Below are positions 33,350 through 45,219 of a DNA stretch of 64,000 nucleotides, in pieces (the stretch's first letter is position 1; the number at the start of each line of letters is the position of its first letter). Below the pieces are notes generated by a model that worked only from the letters and a program-made list of their open reading frames with translations, searched no databases and was not told where the DNA came from. The stretch lies in NCBI RefSeq assembly GCF_000830005.1, contig NZ_CP010407.1:6522001-6586000 (forward strand), given 5' to 3'. The translations under genes and the position numbers were made by a program. This DNA comes from Streptomyces vietnamensis (GTDB taxonomy: Bacteria; Actinomycetota; Actinomycetes; Streptomycetales; Streptomycetaceae).

Positions 33350-35101
33350 TCAGCCGTCCGTCAGGACGATCGCCGACTCGCCGGGGAGGCTGAGGAGGCC
33401 GTCCGCCGCCGGGGCCGCGACCGGGTCCCAGGAGGCCAGGACCCGGTCGCGGCCGTTGGAGCCGAGCGGGATCACCGTCGGCTCCTTGCCCAGGTTCACG
33501 GCCACCCGCAGGTCCCCGCGCCGGAAGACCAGCCAGCGGGCCTCCTCGTCGAAGGCCACCTTCACGCCCGCCAGGTCCGGGTCCGTCAGGTCCGGCAGGG
33601 TGCGGCGCAGCGCGATCAGCTGGCGGTGCCAGGCGAGGAGCCGCTTGTGCGGGTCCCGCTCGCGTTCCGTGCGGTCCAGGACCGAGCGGTCGCGGGTGGC
33701 CGGCTCCTGGGGGTCGGGGACCTCGTCCTCGGACCAGCCGTGCGCCGCGAACTCCCGCTTGCGGCCCCGCCGTACGGCCTCCGCGAGCTCCGGGTCGGTG
33801 TGGTCGGTGAAGTACATCCACGGCGTGCTCGCCCCCCACTCCTCGCCCATGAACAGCATCGGCACCGAGGGACCGGTGAGGACGAGCGTCGCCGCGCAGG
33901 CGAGCAGACCGGGGGAGAGCGAGGCCGAAAGGCGGTCGCCGAGCGCCCGGTTGCCGATCTGGTCGTGCGTCTGGGCGTACCCCAGGAAGCGGTGGGCGGG
34001 GGTGCGCTCCCGGTCCACCGGACGCCCGTGGTGGCGGCCGCGGAAGGACGAGTACGTGCCGTCGTGGAAGAAGACGCGGGTGAGCGTCTTCGCGAGCGCC
34101 GCCATCGGAGCGCGCGCGAAGTCGCCGTAGTAGCCCTGCGATTCGCCCGTCAGGGCGGCGTGAAGGGCGTGGTGGAAGTCGTCGTTCCACTGGGCGTGCA
34201 CGCCGAGGCCGCCGAGCGTGCGCGGGGTGGTCGTGCGCGGGTCGGCGAGGTCGGACTCGGCGATCAGGAAGTGCTGGCGGCCCTGCTCCTTCGCCAACTC
34301 GTCCACGGCGGCGGACAGTTCCTCCAGGAAGGTCAGCGCCCGCGTGTCGGCCAGGGCGTGCACCGCGTCGAGCCGCAGCCCGTCGATCCGGTAGTCCCGC
34401 AGCCAGGCGAGCGCGCTCCCCAGGAAGTACGCCCGCACCTCGTCCGAACCCGGCGCGTCCAGGTTCACCGCCGCACCCCACGGCGTGTGGTGGGTCTCCG
34501 TGAAGTACGGGCCGAAGGACGGCAGATGGTTGCCGGACGGGCCCAGGTGGTTGTACACCACGTCGAGGACCACGCCCATGCCGAGCCCGTGCGCCGTGTC
34601 CGTGAACCGCTTCAGCGCCTCGGGACCGCCGTACGGCTCGTGGACCGCCCACGGTGCCACCCCGTCGTACCCCCAGCCCCGCACCCCGGGGAACGGGCAC
34701 AGCGGCATCAGCTCCACATGGGTGATGCCGAGGCCCGCGAGCTCCCCGAGGCGCGCGGCCGCCGCGTCGAGCGTGCCCTCCGGGGTGAAGGTGCCGACGT
34801 GCAGCTCGTACAGGACGGCGCCGCGCAGCCGCAGCCGCGGGGACTCGTGGCGCCAGGCGTACGCCGAGTGGTCGACGACCGCGCTCAGGCCGTCGGGCCC
34901 GTCGGGGAGCCGGCGCGAGCGCGGGTCGGGCAGCACGTGCCCGCCGTCGAGCGAGAAGCCGTACCGGTCGCCGTCCCCGGCGGGCACCACGCCCGACCAC
35001 CAGCCGTCCCGTTCGGCGTCCCGGTCCAGGGGATGGACGGAGCCGTTCAGCTCCAGCGTCACCCGGTCACGGGCGCTCGGCGCCCACACCTCGAAGAGCA
35101 C
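33350..35101 (-). CDS. treZ: Malto-oligosyltrehalose trehalohydrolase TreZ
   Basis: A 583-residue GH13 enzyme that releases trehalose from maltooligosyl-trehalose. The GTG start giving LFEVWAPSA is chosen from AGGGG six bases upstream and the family's standard beginning. It has an N-terminal beta-sandwich, then the barrel with LYELHVGTFTPEGT, VVLDVVYNHLGPSGN, the nucleophile in GLRLDAVHAL, the acid/base in FLIAESD and the stabiliser in QTHDQIGNR. The length is normal. It acts after TreY, whose gene lies 4 kb to the right on the same strand. Confidence 0.96.
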   Translation of the reverse strand: MLFEVWAPSARDRVTLELNGSVHPLDRDAERDGWWSGVVPAGDGDRYGFSLDGGHVLPDPRSRRLPDGPDGLSAVVDHSAYAWRHESPRLRLRGAVLYELHVGTFTPEGTLDAAAARLGELAGLGITHVELMPLCPFPGVRGWGYDGVAPWAVHEPYGGPEALKRFTDTAHGLGMGVVLDVVYNHLGPSGNHLPSFGPYFTETHHTPWGAAVNLDAPGSDEVRAYFLGSALAWLRDYRIDGLRLDAVHALADTRALTFLEELSAAVDELAKEQGRQHFLIAESDLADPRTTTPRTLGGLGVHAQWNDDFHHALHAALTGESQGYYGDFARAPMAALAKTLTRVFFHDGTYSSFRGRHHGRPVDRERTPAHRFLGYAQTHDQIGNRALGDRLSASLSPGLLACAATLVLTGPSVPMLFMGEEWGASTPWMYFTDHTDPELAEAVRRGRKREFAAHGWSEDEVPDPQEPATRDRSVLDRTERERDPHKRLLAWHRQLIALRRTLPDLTDPDLAGVKVAFDEEARWLVFRRGDLRVAVNLGKEPTVIPLGSNGRDRVLASWDPVAAPAADGLLSLPGESAIVLTDG

Positions 35102-35153
35102 GGGAATCCCCTCGTCGACGGTCAGCCAATGGTCAGCGCGACCATCCTGGCAG

Positions 35154-36155
35154 TCAGGACCCCGACGCGCCCGGCGCGTCCCACACGTAGTTGATCGCGT
35201 GCTCGAACGCCACGTAGCCCGCGCGGGCGAAGGACGCCGCCATCGGCACGTTCCCCAGGTCCGTCGCCGCCCGGATCCGGGGCACGTCGACGGCGGCCAG
35301 GATCCGGGTCCCCTCCGCCAGGATGTCGTCGATGTACCCCTGCCCGCGGTGGGCGGGCAGCACACCGATGTACGCGATGGTGTGGTGGTAGTTGTTCCGC
35401 GCCGGGATGACGAAGCCGACCGGCTCGCCGCTCTCCGGCAGCCGGGCGATCCGCCACCACTCGCGCGGCGAGGAGTAGTGCGCGAGCTCCTCGTCGTAGT
35501 GCAGCTCGGCCGCCTCCCGCGCCGACAGGCCCGAGGCCAGATCGGCCTGCCCGTGCGCGTCGAGCGTGCCCTCCAGCACCGGCGTCATCAGCGCGAGCAG
35601 GTCCTCCCGGTCCCGCACGGGACGGAACTCCAGGCGGCCCTTCGGCTCCGGTACGGGGGTGCCGGGCCGCCACTCCAGACGCAGCCGCTCGACCAGCGGG
35701 CGGGCGCCCGTGCGCTCCAGGACGGCGAACAGGCCCTCCAGGAGGGCCCTGGTCTCCGGGACCTCGCGCCAGTCCGCCGGCAGGAACCGCCCGAACTCGG
35801 GGCGCCGCGCACCCGCCGGGACCACCGCGGCCGTCGCCGTCTCCAGGAGCCGCAGACCGACCTCGGCGCGCTCGTCCGCGTCCAGGTCGGGTGCGAGGTC
35901 GAAGAAGTCGAGCGCCTGCGGCTCGGCGCCCGCGGCGTGGGTCCACCAGGCGAGCCGGCCGAGCAGTCGGTCGCCGTCGAGCGCCACCCACATCCAGGCG
36001 GGGAGGCGGCGGCCGGTGGCGAGGTCGTCGGCGAGCTCGTGGTCGAGCGAGTAGGTGAGGCGGAGGAACAGGTCGAGTTCCTCGGGCCCGGCGAGCGGGC
36101 GGATGACGAGGTCGGTGGCGGACGACGAAGCGGACGGTGAAGGAGACGTGGTCAC
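35154..36155 (-). CDS. GNAT family N-acetyltransferase
   Basis: A 333-residue protein from GTG with an AGGGGG site. It holds two GNAT-like halves: an N-terminal copy (residues 15-160) lacking clear acetyl-CoA motifs, and a C-terminal copy with IAYIGVLPAHRGQGYIDDILAEGTR, the motif A acetyl-CoA loop, followed by RAATDLGNVPMAASFARAGY. The substrate is unknown. It ends 53 bp before treZ's start on the same strand, so it could be cotranscribed. Confidence 0.87.
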   Translation of the reverse strand: MTTSPSPSASSSATDLVIRPLAGPEELDLFLRLTYSLDHELADDLATGRRLPAWMWVALDGDRLLGRLAWWTHAAGAEPQALDFFDLAPDLDADERAEVGLRLLETATAAVVPAGARRPEFGRFLPADWREVPETRALLEGLFAVLERTGARPLVERLRLEWRPGTPVPEPKGRLEFRPVRDREDLLALMTPVLEGTLDAHGQADLASGLSAREAAELHYDEELAHYSSPREWWRIARLPESGEPVGFVIPARNNYHHTIAYIGVLPAHRGQGYIDDILAEGTRILAAVDVPRIRAATDLGNVPMAASFARAGYVAFEHAINYVWDAPGASGS

Positions 36156-36291
36156 GTCGTGTTTCCCCCTGGGGATCTCTGTGATGAGGACGGCAGACCG
36201 TAACAGCGGTCCCGCCGCGACCGGTACAGGGTTTTCCCAGGTCCGGGGTCCTTCTGGACACTTCGGGCCCGACGGGCCGACAATCTCGGAT

Positions 36292-36840
36292 GTGACGACC
36301 CCTTTCGAGCTTCCGGCGAACTCCCCTCGGCTGACCGACGCCGAGCGGGACCGCGCGCTGGGGCTGCTCCGTGAGGGCGCCGCTCAGGGCCGCCTCTCGC
36401 ACGACACCTTCCTCTTCCGGATGGAGCGCGCGCTCCAGGCCCGCCGGCCCGACGAACTCGCCCTGCTCACCGCCGACCTGAGGACCGAGGGCACCTGGAC
36501 CCGGCGGGTGGTCGGCGCGGTCGAGAAGATGTCCGCGTTCACGGCACGGATCGGGCGGGCCTGGACCGCGGAGCGGCTGCCGAAGCTGCTCCTGCCGCAC
36601 CCCGGCCCGTACCCGCTGCGGATCGGGCGCGACCCGGTCAACGGGCTGCGGCTCAGCCACGAGACGGCCTCCCGGCTGCACGCCGAGCTCTCGCTGCAGG
36701 GCGGGACGTGGGTGCTGCGCGACCTCGGCTCGACGAACGGCACGACCGTCAACGGGCGGCGGGTCACCGGCGCCGTGGCGGTGCGGCCGGGGGACGTGGT
36801 CGGCTTCGGCCAGATGTCGTTCCGGCTGTCGCAGAACTGA
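36292..36840 (+). CDS. DUF1707 plus FHA domain protein
   Basis: A 182-residue protein starting at GTG (MTTPFELPA). Residues 12-65 are a DUF1707 domain (LTDAERDRALGLLREGAAQGRLS and RMERALQARR). Residues 100-180 are a forkhead-associated domain with RIGRDPVNGLRL, the SRLHAEL phosphothreonine-binding loop and DLGSTNGTTVNG. FHA domains bind phosphothreonine, so it is probably a substrate or reader of a Ser/Thr protein kinase. No membrane helix is seen. Confidence 0.9.
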   Translation: MTTPFELPANSPRLTDAERDRALGLLREGAAQGRLSHDTFLFRMERALQARRPDELALLTADLRTEGTWTRRVVGAVEKMSAFTARIGRAWTAERLPKLLLPHPGPYPLRIGRDPVNGLRLSHETASRLHAELSLQGGTWVLRDLGSTNGTTVNGRRVTGAVAVRPGDVVGFGQMSFRLSQN

Positions 36841-36970
36841 ATCGCACGACGTGGACGTTCACCCGTTCGGCGGTATGCGGCGGGCGGTGGGGCCCGCGTG
36901 ATGATGGGCTGGGCAGACGCGCGCCACGATCTCCGGCCGCGGCACCCACCGCCGATCGACAGGGGGCGCG

Positions 36971-38149
36971 ATGAGCGACGAGCCGAAGCGGGGCACGGAG
37001 AACGGCCTGCCTTCCGAGGACCCCCGGACGCGACTGCCGTCTTCCGGGGACCCCCGGACGCGACCGCTGTCTTCCGGGGACCCCCGGACGCGACCGCTGT
37101 CTTCCGGGGACCCCTGGACACGACTGCCGTCGATGGCACCGGCGCCGCCGCCGACCGCCGCCACGGAGCACCCCGTCCCCGGTCGCGTACGGACCCTCGC
37201 CGATCCGGCCGCCGCCGGACCCGTCCCGCCCGGCGGGCGGACCGTCGCGCCCAGCCCCCTCGACCCCGGCGCCTCCCGCGACCCGCACAGGATCCACCGG
37301 ACCCTGCGCGAGGAGTTCCCGCTCACGTACGACCCGCTGCTGCGGGCCTGGGTCCTCAGCCGGTACGCGGACGTGGCCGCCGCCCTCACCGACGAGCGCT
37401 TCACGCACGGGCACCGGCCCGGCGACCCGCCGTGCGCGCGGGCCCACGTCGACGTCGACGTCGAGGCCCTGCGCGCGGTCACCGAACGAACGGCCTACGT
37501 CCTGGCCCGCCGGATCGCCGAGCGACCCCAGGCCGACCTGGTCGCCGACTTCTGCCACTGGCTGCCCGCCGGCACCGTCGCCGCGGCCGTCGGCGTGCCC
37601 TACCGCGACATGATGCGGCTCGTACGGGGCCGGGCGGCGGGCGCGCTCGCGGGGGAGTGCGGCGGCCAGATCGCCGTACGGGAGAAGGCGCTCGCCTCCT
37701 TCCTCGGCAACGTCCTGGACGACCCCGACCAGGTCGCCGCCCTCCGCGACGCGCCCGCCGGTCTCGTCGCACGCGCCTGGACCGAGTCTCTGCGCCGGGA
37801 CCCGCCCGTGCAGATCGCCGTGCGCCGCACCGCCGCCGAGGTGCCGGTGAGCGGCGGGATCATCCCGGCGGGCGCGTCCGTCGCGCTGCTCGTCGGCTCG
37901 GCGGGGCGCGACCCGGAACGCTTCCGCGAGCCGGACCGTTTCGATCCCTTTCGCAACGACCCGGGCCAGCTCACCTACGGTCCCGGCTTCTGCCCGGCGG
38001 TCCTCCTCGCCGGTCTCGAAGCGGAGTACGCCCTGCGCGCGCTGTTCACGGCGATGCCCCGGCTGCGTCTCGCCGACGGCTTCCGCCCCATGTCAACGGG
38101 CCTCATCACCCGCGCTCCCCGCAGTCTCATCGTCCGGCCGGGCGGCTGA
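36971..38149 (+). CDS. Reduced cytochrome P450-like protein
   Basis: A 392-residue protein; AGGGGG precedes the ATG. Residues 15-55 are a low-complexity tail encoded by 30-bp tandem repeats, so the folded part begins near residue 90. P450 features remain: WVLSRYADVAAALTD, ExxR as ESLR, DPERFREPDRFDPF and the heme-ligand segment YGPGFCPAVLLAG. The I-helix oxygen-activating Thr is missing (AVREKA in place of AGxET[T]). About 60 residues of the F-H helices appear deleted. Heme may bind, but normal monooxygenation is doubtful. An ATG at 37133 would omit the repeats. Confidence 0.78.
   Translation: MSDEPKRGTENGLPSEDPRTRLPSSGDPRTRPLSSGDPRTRPLSSGDPWTRLPSMAPAPPPTAATEHPVPGRVRTLADPAAAGPVPPGGRTVAPSPLDPGASRDPHRIHRTLREEFPLTYDPLLRAWVLSRYADVAAALTDERFTHGHRPGDPPCARAHVDVDVEALRAVTERTAYVLARRIAERPQADLVADFCHWLPAGTVAAAVGVPYRDMMRLVRGRAAGALAGECGGQIAVREKALASFLGNVLDDPDQVAALRDAPAGLVARAWTESLRRDPPVQIAVRRTAAEVPVSGGIIPAGASVALLVGSAGRDPERFREPDRFDPFRNDPGQLTYGPGFCPAVLLAGLEAEYALRALFTAMPRLRLADGFRPMSTGLITRAPRSLIVRPGG
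37019..37137. repeat. Four 30-bp tandem repeats in coding sequence
   Basis: Units begin at 37019, 37049, 37079 and 37109, each starting GACCCCCGGACGCGAC and ending near TCTTCCGGG. The fourth is diverged and truncated. The period of exactly ten codons preserves the frame and gives SSGDPRTRPL-like peptide repeats. Copies 2 and 3 are identical, implying recent expansion. Confidence 0.92.
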
Positions 38150-38230
38150 GCGACCCCCTTCGGCGCTGCTAGGGTGACGTGCGCCCGTCAACCGGACGCT
38201 CGAACCACCACTTTCCACGGGGATTCACAT

Positions 38231-38725
38231 ATGAATATGCGTCATGTCCGCGCCATCGCCGTCTTCGGCATCGCGGTCGTCGCCCTGACCGGTGCCCGCG
38301 GCTCGCACGGCGGCAGCTGCGGCGGCGGCCACAGCTCCGGCAGCCACAGCGGCAGCAACCACGGCGACGACCACGACGGCACCTCGGGCAGCAGCGCCGG
38401 CGGCTCCGTCTCCGGCAGCACCGGCAGCGCCGACAAGGCCATCCGCGACCTGACCATCGACTCGTGCAAGTACGACCCGGCGACCAAGAACCTGGTCGCC
38501 CGGATCACCGTGAAGAACGACAACACCTTCGACTACGACTACAGCTTCACGATGAAGTTCACCGGCGAGACGGGCGCCGGCGTCGTCCCCGTCACCGCGA
38601 CGACGACCGCCGTCGCGGTCGCCGCCGGCGCCTCCAAGGGCGTCGACGTGTCCGCTCGGTACCCCGGAACCGGCGACGCCTCCGAGTACACCGAGTGCGT
38701 GGTCACGCGGGCGTCCCGCTCCTGA
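38231..38725 (+). CDS. Secreted Gly/Ser-rich protein with beta-sandwich C-terminus
   Basis: A 164-residue protein starting at MNMRHVRAI after GGGGA. A short signal or membrane segment covers residues 5-22. Residues 25-70 are a His/Gly/Ser-rich linker (SSGSHSGSNHGDDHDG), with many His and Asp that might bind metal. The C-terminal 85 residues (LTIDSCKYDPATKNLVARITVKNDN and CVV) look like a small immunoglobulin-type fold with one disulfide, as in actinobacterial surface proteins. Function unknown. The 3' end overlaps the convergent membrane-protein gene by 23 bp. Confidence 0.72.
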   Translation: MNMRHVRAIAVFGIAVVALTGARGSHGGSCGGGHSSGSHSGSNHGDDHDGTSGSSAGGSVSGSTGSADKAIRDLTIDSCKYDPATKNLVARITVKNDNTFDYDYSFTMKFTGETGAGVVPVTATTTAVAVAAGASKGVDVSARYPGTGDASEYTECVVTRASRS

Positions 38726-39266
38726 CCTCGGACGCCGCTGCGGCCGGGGTCGTACGGCCCGGCCGCAGCACCGAGGCGAGCAGGAGGACGCCGGGGAGCA
38801 CTCCGGCGACGGTCCTGATCGCGACGACCGGGGCGTCGAACGCCGCCAGGACCAGGCCCGCCGCGCCGCAGGCCGCGATCGACGCTCCCAGCACATGGAG
38901 CGCGGGCCTGCGCCAGGCGACCGCGAGGCCGGAGAAGTGCACGCCGACTACGAAGGCGATCCAGCCCACGGACGCCTCCGGGGCGTGCAGCACTCGGGCG
39001 ATCACGAAGAGCCCGGCCGCGAGCCCGGCGGCCTCGGCCGCCACCACGTACCAGTAGCGCCGGCCGAATCGGGTGCCGGATTCACCCGATGCGGCCGGCG
39101 GTGCCTGGCCGCCGCGCCGCCCGAAGACGGCCACCCAGAGGAACGCGGCGAGGGACAGCAGGCGCAGCGGCACGGCGACCGCCGTCGGCAGGGCGACCGC
39201 GTTGGCCTGGATGAACACGAGTCCGAACGCGGCACCGATGATCCGCCCGGTCTGATCTTTCGTCAT
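38703..39266 (-). CDS. Conserved membrane protein, four to five helices
   Basis: A 187-residue integral membrane protein. Hydrophobic segments occur near residues 8-24, 32-48, 72-92, 98-115 and 122-165, with an Arg-rich loop (FGRRGGQAPP) between the second and third. No family motif was recognised. The gene stands upstream of treY on the same strand, 58 bp away from its stop, but nothing shows a shared function. Confidence 0.7.
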   Translation of the reverse strand: MTKDQTGRIIGAAFGLVFIQANAVALPTAVAVPLRLLSLAAFLWVAVFGRRGGQAPPAASGESGTRFGRRYWYVVAAEAAGLAAGLFVIARVLHAPEASVGWIAFVVGVHFSGLAVAWRRPALHVLGASIAACGAAGLVLAAFDAPVVAIRTVAGVLPGVLLLASVLRPGRTTPAAAASEVRSGTPA

Positions 39267-39323
39267 GATCGTCAGCTTGTCATGGTCGTGGCATCGAGCT
39301 TCATCCCACCCGGGCTTCGCGGT

Positions 39324-41651
39324 TCACTCCACCCGGGTCAGCAACGCCACCGGCCGCTCCTCGAACAGCTCCGCCAGCTTGACCTCCGTCGCCGGTCCTC
39401 CCGTGAACTCCCGTACGCCGTCGAGCGCGTCGGCCCAGCGCCCCTCGGGCAGCACCAGCTCGGTGTCCTGCCAGCCGCCCGCCTGGGCGAGCCGCAGGGA
39501 GAGCCGGGTCACGGCCGTGAGCACCCGGCCGGAGCGGGCGAAGGCCAGGCAGTGCGCGGCCGCCGGGCCCTCCGCCCTCAGCGGGACGTACGTGCCGCCG
39601 GGACCGAAGGCCTCCGGGTGCGCCCGCCGCAGCCGCAGCGCCGCCCGGACCAGGGCGGTCCGCTCGTCCTCCGGGCCGACCGCGAACGGCGCCCGGTTGT
39701 CCGGGTCGACGAGCGCCCGGTACTCCCGCTCCGTGTTCTGGTACAGCTCCGGCACCCCCGGCATCGTCAGCTGTGCGAGCGCGGCGCCGAGCGCGTGCGC
39801 CCGGATGTGCGGCTCCAGGGCGAAGGCCGCCTCCGAGGCCGCCCGGAGCGGGATCCGGCCGGGCCCGGCCGCCGCGAACTCGGCCACCGCCCGCTCGTAC
39901 TCCTCGTCCGGCTCGGTCCAGCTGGTCCGCAGCCCCGCCTCCCGTACGGACTTGAGGATCGCGGGAACCAGCCGGTCCGGGTCCGGGACGCCGAAGCCGA
40001 AGGCCGTCTGCCAGGCCGTCCACGCCACGTGCGCGTCGGGCGCGGGCACCCCGGCGACCTCCGCGAGGAGCTCCGCCCACACCTCCGGGCACTGGGAGAG
40101 CACCGCGATCCCGGCCCGGACGTCCGCGCTGCGCTTGGTGTCGTGCGTGGAGAGGACCGTGCCGGTGGCCGGCCAGTCCCGGGCGATCCGCTCGCAGTAC
40201 GCGTGGAATTCCTCCACCGGCACCGCCGGGCGGCCCGCGTCCCCGCCGACCTCGTTCGCCGAGAGCAGCGGCGTGTACCGGTAGAAGGCGGTGTCCTCCA
40301 CGGACTTGGCCCGCAGCGCGGACGAGGTCTGCGCGAACCGCGCCCGGAACGCCCGGTGTTCGGGCCCGTCCCCCCGTGCCCCGAGCGCCAGGTCCCGTAC
40401 GAGGTCGACCGCCGCCGCCTCCTCCGGCACCGCGAACGCCGCCTTCGCGCCGCGCGCCGCCTCCGGGGTCAGCACCTCCTCGCCGCCTGTCCGGTAGGGG
40501 CGGTAGACGGGGACGCGGACGAGGAGCTCCCGGACCGCGGTGCGCAGTGCCCAGGGCGCGTGGTCCCGGAGTGCGGGGTCGGCGGCGCAGATCCGGCCGG
40601 CGATCCGGGTCAGCGCGGCCGTCTCGGCGGCCAGGTCATGGGTGACCACCTCGTACGCGGCGCGCCGCTCGGTCGCCTCCCAGCGGCCGCCCCTGTCCCC
40701 GGCCTTCCCGACGAACTCCCGGTAGACGTCGGCGAGTTCGTCGGCGCCGATCGGGTCGGTGAACACCCCGTCGAGCTGTCGAAGGGCGTCGTACCCGGTG
40801 GTGCCCGCGACCGGCCAGGCGGCGGGCAGCGTCTCCGCGCCCGTGAGGATCTTCTCGACGACCGTCCAGCAGCGCCCGCCGGTCGCCGCCGCCAGCTCCT
40901 CCAAGTAGCCCTGCGGGTCGGCCAGTCCGTCCGGGTGGTCGATGCGCAGCCCCTCGATCACCCCGTCCGCGACCAGTTCCACGATCTTCGCGTGGCTCGC
41001 CGCGAACACCTCGGGGTCCTCCACCCGCACCCCGATGAGCTCCGAGACGGTGAAGAAGCGGCGGTAGCCGAGCTCGGTGCGGGCGAGCCGCCACCAGCCG
41101 AGCCGGTACCACTGGGCGTCGAGCAGCTCGTCCAGCGGCAGCCCCTCGGTGCCGGGACGGAGCGGGAACTCCTGGCCGTCCAGGTGCAGGGAGCCGTCCG
41201 CGACCCGGAACCGGTCCCGTACCTCCGGGAGCCGCGCGGGCAGCACCGGCAGCAGCACCCGGCCGTCCCCGGCCCGCCAGTCGATGTCGAACCAGCGGGC
41301 GTACGGCGAGTCCGGGCCGTCGCGGAGCACGGCGCGCAGCGCGTGGTTGTGGCGCGGGGAGGCCGCCATGTGGTTGGGCACCAGGTCCACGACGAGCCCG
41401 AGACCGTGCGCCCGCGCGGTCGCCGCGAGCGCCCGCAGCCCCTCCTCGCCGCCCAGTTCGGCCCGTACGGACCGGTGGTCGGTGACGTCGTAGCCGTGGG
41501 TCGAGCCGGGCACCGCCTCCAGGACCGGCGAGAGGTGCAGGTGCGAGACCCCGAGGCCGGCCAGATACGGCACGGCGCGCTCGGCGGCCGCGAAGGGGAA
41601 CTCCGGCTGGAGCTGCAGCCGGTAGGTCGCGGTGGGTGGAATGGGCGTCAT
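39324..41651 (-). CDS. treY: Maltooligosyl trehalose synthase TreY
   Basis: A 775-residue GH13 enzyme that converts the reducing-end glucose of maltodextrin into a trehalose linkage. Motifs in order: TATYRLQLQPEFPFAAAE, LVVDLVPNHMA, GLRIDHPDGLADP, VVEKILTGAE, ALRAKSVEDTAFYRY and STHDTKRSADVRAG, all typical of TreY. Length is normal. It starts at MTPIPPTATYR. With TreZ (33.3-35.1 kb) and GlgX (43-45 kb) on the same strand, it makes trehalose from glycogen. Confidence 0.96.
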   Translation of the reverse strand: MTPIPPTATYRLQLQPEFPFAAAERAVPYLAGLGVSHLHLSPVLEAVPGSTHGYDVTDHRSVRAELGGEEGLRALAATARAHGLGLVVDLVPNHMAASPRHNHALRAVLRDGPDSPYARWFDIDWRAGDGRVLLPVLPARLPEVRDRFRVADGSLHLDGQEFPLRPGTEGLPLDELLDAQWYRLGWWRLARTELGYRRFFTVSELIGVRVEDPEVFAASHAKIVELVADGVIEGLRIDHPDGLADPQGYLEELAAATGGRCWTVVEKILTGAETLPAAWPVAGTTGYDALRQLDGVFTDPIGADELADVYREFVGKAGDRGGRWEATERRAAYEVVTHDLAAETAALTRIAGRICAADPALRDHAPWALRTAVRELLVRVPVYRPYRTGGEEVLTPEAARGAKAAFAVPEEAAAVDLVRDLALGARGDGPEHRAFRARFAQTSSALRAKSVEDTAFYRYTPLLSANEVGGDAGRPAVPVEEFHAYCERIARDWPATGTVLSTHDTKRSADVRAGIAVLSQCPEVWAELLAEVAGVPAPDAHVAWTAWQTAFGFGVPDPDRLVPAILKSVREAGLRTSWTEPDEEYERAVAEFAAAGPGRIPLRAASEAAFALEPHIRAHALGAALAQLTMPGVPELYQNTEREYRALVDPDNRAPFAVGPEDERTALVRAALRLRRAHPEAFGPGGTYVPLRAEGPAAAHCLAFARSGRVLTAVTRLSLRLAQAGGWQDTELVLPEGRWADALDGVREFTGGPATEVKLAELFEERPVALLTRVE

Positions 41652-42960
41652 GCGAACGTACGTACCCCGCCGGAGGGCTTCTGTGTCATCGCCCCATGCA
41701 CCCGTTCGAGTGCATCGCGTTACGTTCGCGTGATGCTCCGGATGTATCGCGACACGCTGTCCCTGCTCGGACCGGCCCTGCCGGTCGTCTCGTTCCTCGG
41801 CCGGCTGCCCACCGCCATGTGCCAGCTCGGCAGCCTGCTCCTGGTCGCCGAGACGAGCGGCTCGCTCGCCACCGCCGGCCTCACGGGCGGCGCGCTCGCC
41901 GCCGGACAGACCGTCGCCGGGCCCGTCATCGGCCGGCTCGCCGACCGGCGCGGCCAGCGCGGCGTCGTCCTCGCGGCCTCCCTCGCCAACGCGGTCGCCG
42001 TCACCGCCCTGGTCCTCGCCGCCCTCGCCGACGCCCCGACCGGCCCGCTCATGGCGCTCGGGGCGCTCGCCGGGGCCACCGTCCCGCAGGTCGGGCCGCT
42101 CGCCAGGACCCGCTCCGTGGCCCTCGCCCGCCGGTCGGGCGCGGACGACCGGCTCGTCGGCGCGGTGCTCTCCTTCGAGGGCACCCTCGACGAGGTCTCC
42201 TTCGTCCTCGGCCCGGCCCTCGTCGGCCTCGCCGCCGCCCTCGCCCACCCGGCCGCCGCGCTCCTCCTGGCGGCGCTGCTGCTCGCCGTCTGCGGCACCG
42301 CCTTCGCGCTCCACCCGACGGCCCGGGCGACCGCCCCCGAAGCGCCGGCGGCGGCCACCGGCGAGGGAGCCGCTTCCACCCGTACGAGTGCCGCCGAACG
42401 GACGAGGCTGCCGGGATCCGCGTACGCCCTGCGCGTCACGATGGTCCTCCAGGGCGCCATGTTCGGCGCCTCGCAGGCCGGGATCACCGCCCTCACCGAG
42501 GAGCTCGGCGTCCCCGCCCAGGCCGGGCTCGTCTACGCCGCCATGGGCGTCATGAGCGCCGCCGTCGGCCTCTCCATGGCCGCCGTGCCCGCCCGCATCG
42601 GGCTCACGACCCGCTGGCGGGCCGCGACCGCCGGGCTCGTCGTCCTCTCCGTACCGCTGCTGTTCGTCGGCTCCCTGGGCGCGCTGTACGCGGTCGTCGT
42701 CGTCCTCGGCGCCGCCTACGCCCCGCACCTGATCACCGTCTTCGGGCTCACCGAGCGGACCGTGCCGGCCGCCCGGCTCGCCGAGTCGATGGCCTTCCTC
42801 ACCAGCGGGATCGTGGGCGGCCAGGCCCTCGCCCTCGCCGTCTCCGGCCGGCTCGCCGAGGGCGAGGGCGCCCCCGCCGCCTTCGCGGTGGCGGTGGGGG
42901 CGGCCGTGGCCTGCGCGGTCCTCTCCTGGTCGGTACGGGTCAAGGCCCCCGTACGCGTGC

Positions 42961-45081
<2,121 letters not shown>

Positions 45082-45159
45082 GGATACGACTCTTCCTCTT
45101 CTGTCCGGGTTTTGTAGGTCTTCTTCGGCCAGATCCTGCCCGAAAGAGGGGCAACCTCC

Positions 45160-45179
45160 TAGGACTTCGCCCCGTCCTA
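45160..45179. promoter_or_regulatory. Short inverted repeat between glgX and secreted-protein gene
   Basis: TAGGAC-TTCGCCCC-GTCCTA is a 6-base dyad in the divergent promoter region. It is a possible operator for either gene; no other evidence is available. Confidence 0.3.
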
Positions 45180-45219
45180 CCGGGTGACCGCAGGCCAAGA
45201 GGGGGAAAGAGGGGGAAGT

